From Chromera velia (Eukaryota; Sar; Chromeraceae): a stretch of DNA of 10,989 bases. Made by a program: the position numbers and the translations under genes. Below the pieces are notes generated by a model. That model did no database searches. It was not told where the DNA came from and worked only from the letters and a program-made list of their open reading frames with translations. Shown here one piece after another: positions 7,322 through 10,989 of the stretch (position 1 is its first letter; each line of letters begins with the position of its first letter). The stretch is taken from the NCBI GenBank assembly GCA_018398765.1, contig JAHBMJ010002428.1, forward strand, positions 7,787 to 18,775, written 5' to 3'.

Positions 7322-9046
7322 GAAGCGATAACAGCTGGGCTCTCTCCACCCAGCCAGCCAACCACAGTGTGCGCATGGGGCCCGGTGGGGAGGGACAAAG
7401 AGAAGGAGAGGAGGTGGATGGACGCTGCAGCACTGGCCGCAAACGCATGCCGGACAGACCCACCCCAGGTGGAGCAGGGCCAAATCAACAGGGCGCAATG
7501 GTGGGAGGAGGAGAGGAAGGGACACGCCAAAGCGGTTGGAAGGGTGAGGAAGGAAGTGAGGGAGTGGAGGGCGGAGCAACGAAGACAGCCGCCATCCAGC
7601 TCTAGCTTCATTACGGCAGACATCCGCACCCTTCCAACCCCCCCGCCCAAGATACCACCAATCCTCCCCCTTCCGATTCAAGGACCTTTTGGACCTTCTG
7701 GGCTGCGACGAGGGATGGCTGACCCAATCAGACAGGCTAGGGAACGCCAAGTACAAGTCAAGACAGCAACTCGCAGAGAATGGGAAGAGGAGGCAGAAAA
7801 GGAAATCCAGGAGAGGGAGGAGCGGAGAGCCAGATGGAGGAGGGGAGAGAACCCGCACCCGAGGCAGCCCGCACAGCCCCAGATGCCACAGATAGTCAAA
7901 AAGATGGTAGAGGCAGCCATCCGCACAACTCCCCCCGATGACCAGCAAGCAGACAGGCAGGCAAGGCTATCTATCACCCCAATAGTCTGCCGACTAAATG
8001 TCAGCCCAGCCGGAGCCGACCTTACACCCAATGTGGGGCTGACAGATGATGAGGCCCTCCAGAAGGGGATCGAGAACTCGCTGTCGGAGACGCCAGGCCC
8101 TGCCCTTCCTGCTTGTTCTAACTCACCTTCCTCTCTTTCCTCTGCTTCCTCTTCATCTTCCTCTTCCTCGTCCTCTTCCTCGTCCTCTTCCTCTTCCTCC
8201 TCCTCTTCCTCTTCCTCTTCTTATTCCCCTCCTTTCTCTTCTGAGGCACCCTTAGCTCAGATCCAAGAACAGACAGATACACAAGCAGGCACAGACAGAC
8301 AGACAGAAAGCCAAACGTGGACAGTCGTCAAAGCAAAAAGGCAGACCAGAGCAGCCGCAGTGCAGGCGCAGACGGAGATAGGCAAAAGACGGCAGGACAA
8401 GACAGACGCAGACAGCCACAGACAGCGACAGAGAGATACAAAAAGCCGGAGGCGGATACAGACAGCTACAGGCAGACACAGACAGACGCAGGCAGCCACA
8501 GATAGACAAAGACAGACACAGACAGACATAGACAGACACAGAGGGACGCAGATTCAGACAGATGTAGACAGATACAGCCAGCGACAGCAAAACACAGAAA
8601 AAAACAGCCAGCAACAGGAAGACAGCAGGAGGGGAGTCCGACGGCCAAGTGAACAACTAAACGCCTGTGACACGGCTGGGGGGGAGGGGGGCCCAAACGC
8701 TTATGACACGGCGGCCGGCCCTTCCTCCCCCCACAAGCAGGAGGGGGGGGTGCGTGTGCCTCTGGGGGATTGTTGTGCGGCGGGGGAGGGGGGCCAACCC
8801 AAGGCTGGACCCTCCCCCGGGCAGACGGGGGAAGGTCCCCTCACATCCATCCAAAGACACACCCACACCCAACCCCAACCGCGGCCCCCCGCATCTCCCA
8901 ACCACACACCAGAACGTTTTCACATAGGCACCGTCACGCCCTCCTCACAACTCACCAGGACCCCCCCAACCCCACCACCACCCAGGAGATGGAGATTTGA
9001 CAAAGCGAGCGTCCCCAGACAAAACTCAGACCCTCTCCCCCTCTGA
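7322..9046 (+). CDS. Segment B: charged, poly-Ser and Gln/Thr/Asp/Arg-repeat ORF, ends TGA
   Basis: Open from just after TAG 7319-7321 to TGA 9044-9046. The first in-frame ATG is 7418 (542 residues), and a GTG lies at 7367. In order it encodes a Lys/Arg/Glu/Trp-rich helical stretch (7400-7570), a second charged coiled-coil-like stretch (REWEEEAEKEIQEREERR, about 7770-7830), and an ordinary-looking segment around 7975-8095. A run of 25 Ser (8147-8221), an imperfect Gln-Thr-Asp-Arg repeat (8268-8600) containing TWTVVKAKR (8315-8341), and a Gly/Pro/Thr-rich end follow. NA[C/Y]DTA occurs twice near 8660-8715. Function unknown. It probably belongs to the same coding unit as segments A, C and D. 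Confidence 0.5.
   Translation, partial: EAITAGLSPPSQPTTVCAWGPVGRDKEKERRWMDAAALAANACRTDPPQVEQGQINRAQWWEEERKGHAKAVGRVRKEVREWRAEQRRQPPSSSSFITADIRTLPTPPPKIPPILPLPIQGPFGPSGLRRGMADPIRQARERQVQVKTATRREWEEEAEKEIQEREERRARWRRGENPHPRQPAQPQMPQIVKKMVEAAIRTTPPDDQQADRQARLSITPIVCRLNVSPAGADLTPNVGLTDDEALQKGIENSLSETPGPALPACSNSPSSLSSASSSSSSSSSSSSSSSSSSSSSSSSSYSPPFSSEAPLAQIQEQTDTQAGTDRQTESQTWTVVKAKRQTRAAAVQAQTEIGKRRQDKTDADSHRQRQRDTKSRRRIQTATGRHRQTQAATDRQRQTQTDIDRHRGTQIQTDVDRYSQRQQNTEKNSQQQEDSRRGVRRPSEQLNACDTAGGEGGPNAYDTAAGPSSPHKQEGGVRVPLGDCCAAGEGGQPKAGPSPGQTGEGPLTSIQRHTHTQPQPRPPASPNHTPERFHIGTVTPSSQLTRTPPTPPPPRRWRFDKASVPRQNSDPLPL
8147..8221 (+). repeat. Poly-serine-encoding pyrimidine tract (25 Ser)
   Basis: A mixture of TCC, TCT, TCG and TCA codons gives 25 uninterrupted Ser, so the tract is not a pure trinucleotide repeat. 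Confidence 0.85.
8268..8600 (+). repeat. Imperfect CAGACA-type repeat (Gln/Thr/Asp/Arg-rich)
   Basis: CAGACA, ACAGAC and variants such as CAGCCA and GCAGGC recur throughout. In the long frame this reads as Thr-Asp-Arg-Gln-Thr and related words, giving a highly polar segment. Confidence 0.8.
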
Positions 9047-9505
9047 CCCCTTTCCCCCCCCCCTGAAGAAAGAGACCTATGGGACGACAGAGACTTTAAT
9101 GAACCGGAAGACCGCAGGACCACCAGATGCTGCCCCTTCGCCTTCCTCCCTCATACACACCCCCACCGCCGCCTCCCACCATCGAGCACCACCATCCACA
9201 ACGCCCCCCCGCTACAGCTGCCTGCCCTGCGAACACTCAGTCTGGACCTAGGACTCCTCCCTAACCCCATCCCTATGAGGACCTCACCCCATCTCGCACC
9301 CGCACAGACAGCAAACCCCCCCCTTTCCCACAACATGCCCTCCACCCAGTCCCCGACGTGCTCCTCACTGAACCCTGATGCAGCCCCCTTCCAACCGGCC
9401 GCCGCACCCCCAAAGAAACCCATCGTACCCACACACACACATAAGCACACACACCTACAGACCCCAGAAAGCCTCAGCGATACATCTGAGGCAGCCCCCT
9501 TCTAA
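9047..9505 (+). CDS. Segment C: continuation of the same frame to TAA
   Basis: The stretch has 152 codons between TGA 9044-9046 and TAA 9503-9505. The first in-frame ATG is at 9275. The part before that ATG is convincingly protein-like (Pro-Glu-Glu-Arg-Asp-Leu-Trp-Asp-Asp-Arg-Asp-Phe-Asn-Glu, 9062-9103; Leu-Asp-Leu-Gly-Leu-Leu-Pro, 9242-9262). Translation therefore probably did not begin at 9275. It ends inside the first 36-residue repeat. A run of ten C lies at 9054-9063, just after the TGA, but no frame change is needed across it. Confidence 0.42.
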   Translation, partial: PLSPPPEERDLWDDRDFNEPEDRRTTRCCPFAFLPHTHPHRRLPPSSTTIHNAPPLQLPALRTLSLDLGLLPNPIPMRTSPHLAPAQTANPPLSHNMPSTQSPTCSSLNPDAAPFQPAAAPPKKPIVPTHTHKHTHLQTPESLSDTSEAAPF

Positions 9506-10087
9506 CCACCAGAACACCCGAAGCCACCCACTCCGCATACATGCACACACACGCACACACACCCACAGACCCCAGAAAGCCTCAGCGACACCCCAGAGGC
9601 AGCCCCCCTCCAACCACCAGAACCCCCGAAGCCACCCACCCCACATACATACACACATACGCAAACACACCCACAGACCCCAGAAAGCCTCAGCGACACC
9701 CCAGAGGCAGCCCCCTTCCAACCACCAGAACCTCCGAAGCCACCTACCCCGCATACATGCACATACACGCATACACACCCACAGACCCCAGAAAGCCTCA
9801 GCGACACCCCAGAGGCAGCCCCCCTCCAACCACCAGAACCCCCGAAGCCACCTACCCCGCATACATGCACATATACGCATACACACCCACAGACCCCAGA
9901 AAGCCTCAGCGACACCCCAGAGGCAGCCCCCTTCCAACCACCAGCACCCCCGCAGACACCCACCCCGCATACACGCACACACACGCACATACACCCACAG
10001 ACCCCAGAAAGCCTCAGCGACCCCCCAGAGGCAGCCCCATTCCAACCACCAGCACCCCCGCAGACACTCACCCCATATACACAACCC

Positions 10088-10132
<45 letters not shown>

Positions 10133-10174
10133 ACACACGCGGAAACCCCCGAAAGGCTCAGCGATACACCAGCC
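9377..10174 (+). repeat. 108-bp tandem repeat array (36 residues per unit)
   Basis: The anchor word CAGACCCCAGAAAGCCTCAG starts at 9458, 9566, 9674, 9782, 9890 and 9998, each exactly 108 bp apart. A diverged copy begins at 10142, 144 bp on (108 plus 36 of CA expansion), and a partial leading copy begins near 9377. In the long frame a unit begins QTPESLSDTPEAAP and ends in a Thr/His run. The period is a multiple of three, so all three forward frames stay open here. Confidence 0.93.
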
Positions 10175-10801
10175 GAGACCCCCACCCCCCCAAAGGGGTA
10201 CCTGGGAGTGCCAGACGAAGCCCCAACGGACCCCCTCGAGAGGTGTAAATGGGTAGCGGACAAAAAAGTCCACGAGAGGCGCCTTAAAAGGACATGGAAG
10301 GAGAGGCAGGGCGGCGAGGAAAGGGAGCAAGAGGAAGAGGATGACGAACCCCCTGATCTGGTGGACTCAGAGCATTTGGACAGCGAAGATGAAGACACAA
10401 CAGCCAGACACAGCACCAAAACACCCACCCCCCCACCTCGGAACTCGCAAGAGGCGAGGGCGAGCGAATGCTGTGCATGCCATAGGTTGGGGGGAAGGTG
10501 CACCTCATGCCAATATGTCTGGCAAGGGAGGCCATACAGCACAGACGGTCATATCTGCCCCCTTCAAGCTCTAGCAGACACCCGAGCCTACCCCCCCGGC
10601 GCAAGAACATGTCAGAACCCCCATAACACTCCACTAGACACCCCTCTTCCACCGCTAAGCGCTCCCCTGCCCCGGGGCCCCGGACCCAGAGACAAAGCCC
10701 GAAGCAACGAAGGGGAGGGGGGCGGCTCAGACCCCTCGTCCTCCTCTTCTGCTAGTTCCTCCTCTTCCTCTTCCTCCTCCTCTTCCTCCTCTTCTTCCTC
10801 C

Positions 10802-10863
<62 letters not shown>

Positions 10864-10879
10864 CTCCTCTTCCTCCTCC

Positions 10880-10971
<92 letters not shown>

Positions 10972-10989
10972 CTCCTCTTCCTCCTCCTC
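9506..10989 (+). CDS. Segment D: repeat, basic, acidic, Cys-cluster and poly-Ser frame, open at the right edge
   Basis: It has 494 sense codons without a stop and without one in-frame ATG. The order is: 36-residue tandem repeats to about 10140; a His-Thr run from CA repeats (10088-10138); GYLGVPDEAPTDPLERCKWV (10196-10255); a basic stretch (HERRLKRTWKERQ, about 10271-10309); and an acidic stretch (about 10325-10400). Next come a Cys/His cluster (10469-10558), a Pro-rich linker, and a Ser tract from 10757 to the end. Having no ATG, it must be the downstream part of a longer ORF or be spliced to an upstream exon. The lack of stops is meaningful outside the repeats, where the other two forward frames are closed. 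Confidence 0.5.
10088..10138. repeat. CA dinucleotide microsatellite inside the last 108-bp unit
   Basis: An almost perfect CA run with one CAT. It accounts for the 36 bp of extra length in this unit and leaves the reading frame unchanged. Confidence 0.9.
10757..10989 (+). repeat. Long TCC/TCT tract encoding poly-serine, continues past the window
   Basis: 233 bases of only C and T, made of TCC and TCT codons in the long frame, giving at least 77 Ser. TCC and TCT alternate in larger recurring blocks rather than as one pure triplet. Confidence 0.9.

Larger units (their letters stand above)
6971..10989 (+). pseudogene. Very long low-complexity reading frame with three in-frame stops, open at window end
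   Basis: A single frame (codon starts at 6971, 6974 and so on) runs from ATG 6971 to the end. It is interrupted only by TAG 7319-7321, TGA 9044-9046 and TAA 9503-9505, leaving about 1,336 sense codons. The same frame carries all the protein-like segments on both sides of every stop: DENYPALP before the first, Glu-Arg-Asp-Leu-Trp-Asp-Asp after the second, and the 36-residue repeats on both sides of the third. Both pyrimidine tracts read as Ser in it. I do not recognise the protein. Options are a decayed gene, a retroelement ORF1/Gag-like ORF with nonsense mutations, or a gene whose introns remove the stops; I found no convincing splice pairs. ATG context at 6971 is weak (C at -3). Confidence 0.5.

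Noticed and set aside
7136-7948. Minus-strand 270-codon frame rich in Leu/Pro/Cys
   Set aside because: Opposite strand of the GC-rich segment A/B coding region; no recognisable domain and no structure beyond composition.
9044-9505. Stop-codon reassignment to explain the in-frame stops
   Set aside because: All three stop types occur in the frame, the neighbouring spliced gene has no internal stops and ends with TGA, and one nonsense codon is clearly derived from CAA in sister repeat units.
9458-10141. CRISPR-like array
   Set aside because: The 108-bp units are directly tandem without unique spacers, in a clearly eukaryotic context.
9378-10256. 292-codon + strand frame through the 108-bp repeats, and the similar frame 9541-10248
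   Set aside because: The repeat period is a multiple of three and no unit contains a stop in these frames, so they stay open passively. Both close soon after the array, whereas the chosen frame continues through the basic, acidic and Cys-rich parts.
9455-10542. Long minus-strand frames (291 and 346 codons) of Gly/Trp/Cys/Val repeats
   Set aside because: Mirror images of the tandem repeat; composition is that of reverse-complemented CA/CCC repeats and there is no non-repeat support.

Overview
The window looks like nuclear DNA of a microbial eukaryote. The first gene is split by eight complete GT-AG introns of 209 to 448 bases, microsatellites are abundant both in introns and between genes, and GC-rich, low-complexity coding stretches alternate with AT-rich spacer. 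The lineage cannot be fixed from sequence alone. An alga or alveolate protist (for example a chromerid) would fit, but that is a guess from style.

Left third (1-4798, + strand): the 3' part of a multi-exon gene for a polytopic membrane protein of the bacterial low-temperature-requirement A (LtrA) type. Nine exons can be chained with every codon phase matching, giving 596 residues and a TGA stop at 4796-4798. The first half is membrane-embedded and carries the family's E-R ... G-E-S signature. The last ~290 residues are a hydrophilic, probably disordered tail. The 5' exons lie off the left edge.

Middle (4799-6970): no gene recognised. It holds GAAT and GGAA microsatellites with a long purine tract, then an AT-rich block. 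Inside that block sits a complete 434-bp non-autonomous DNA transposon (6049-6482) with terminal inverted repeats of hAT type (TAGAG...) and a perfect 8-bp target duplication GCCGTAAA.

Right third (6971-10989, + strand): one reading frame runs from an ATG at 6971 to the window end and is broken only by three stop codons (TAG 7319, TGA 9044, TAA 9503). It would encode more than 1,330 residues of strongly biased protein: Ser/Pro-rich N-terminus, charged helical stretch, 25-Ser tract, Gln/Thr/Asp/Arg repeat, 36-residue tandem repeats, basic then acidic segments, a Cys/His cluster and a second very long Ser tract. The stretch after the third stop has no in-frame ATG in 494 codons, so it is not a separate gene with its own ATG start. 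A decayed or polymorphic single ORF, possibly a retroelement ORF1/Gag-like protein, is the simplest reading, but its identity is unknown. The two coding regions show no functional connection.
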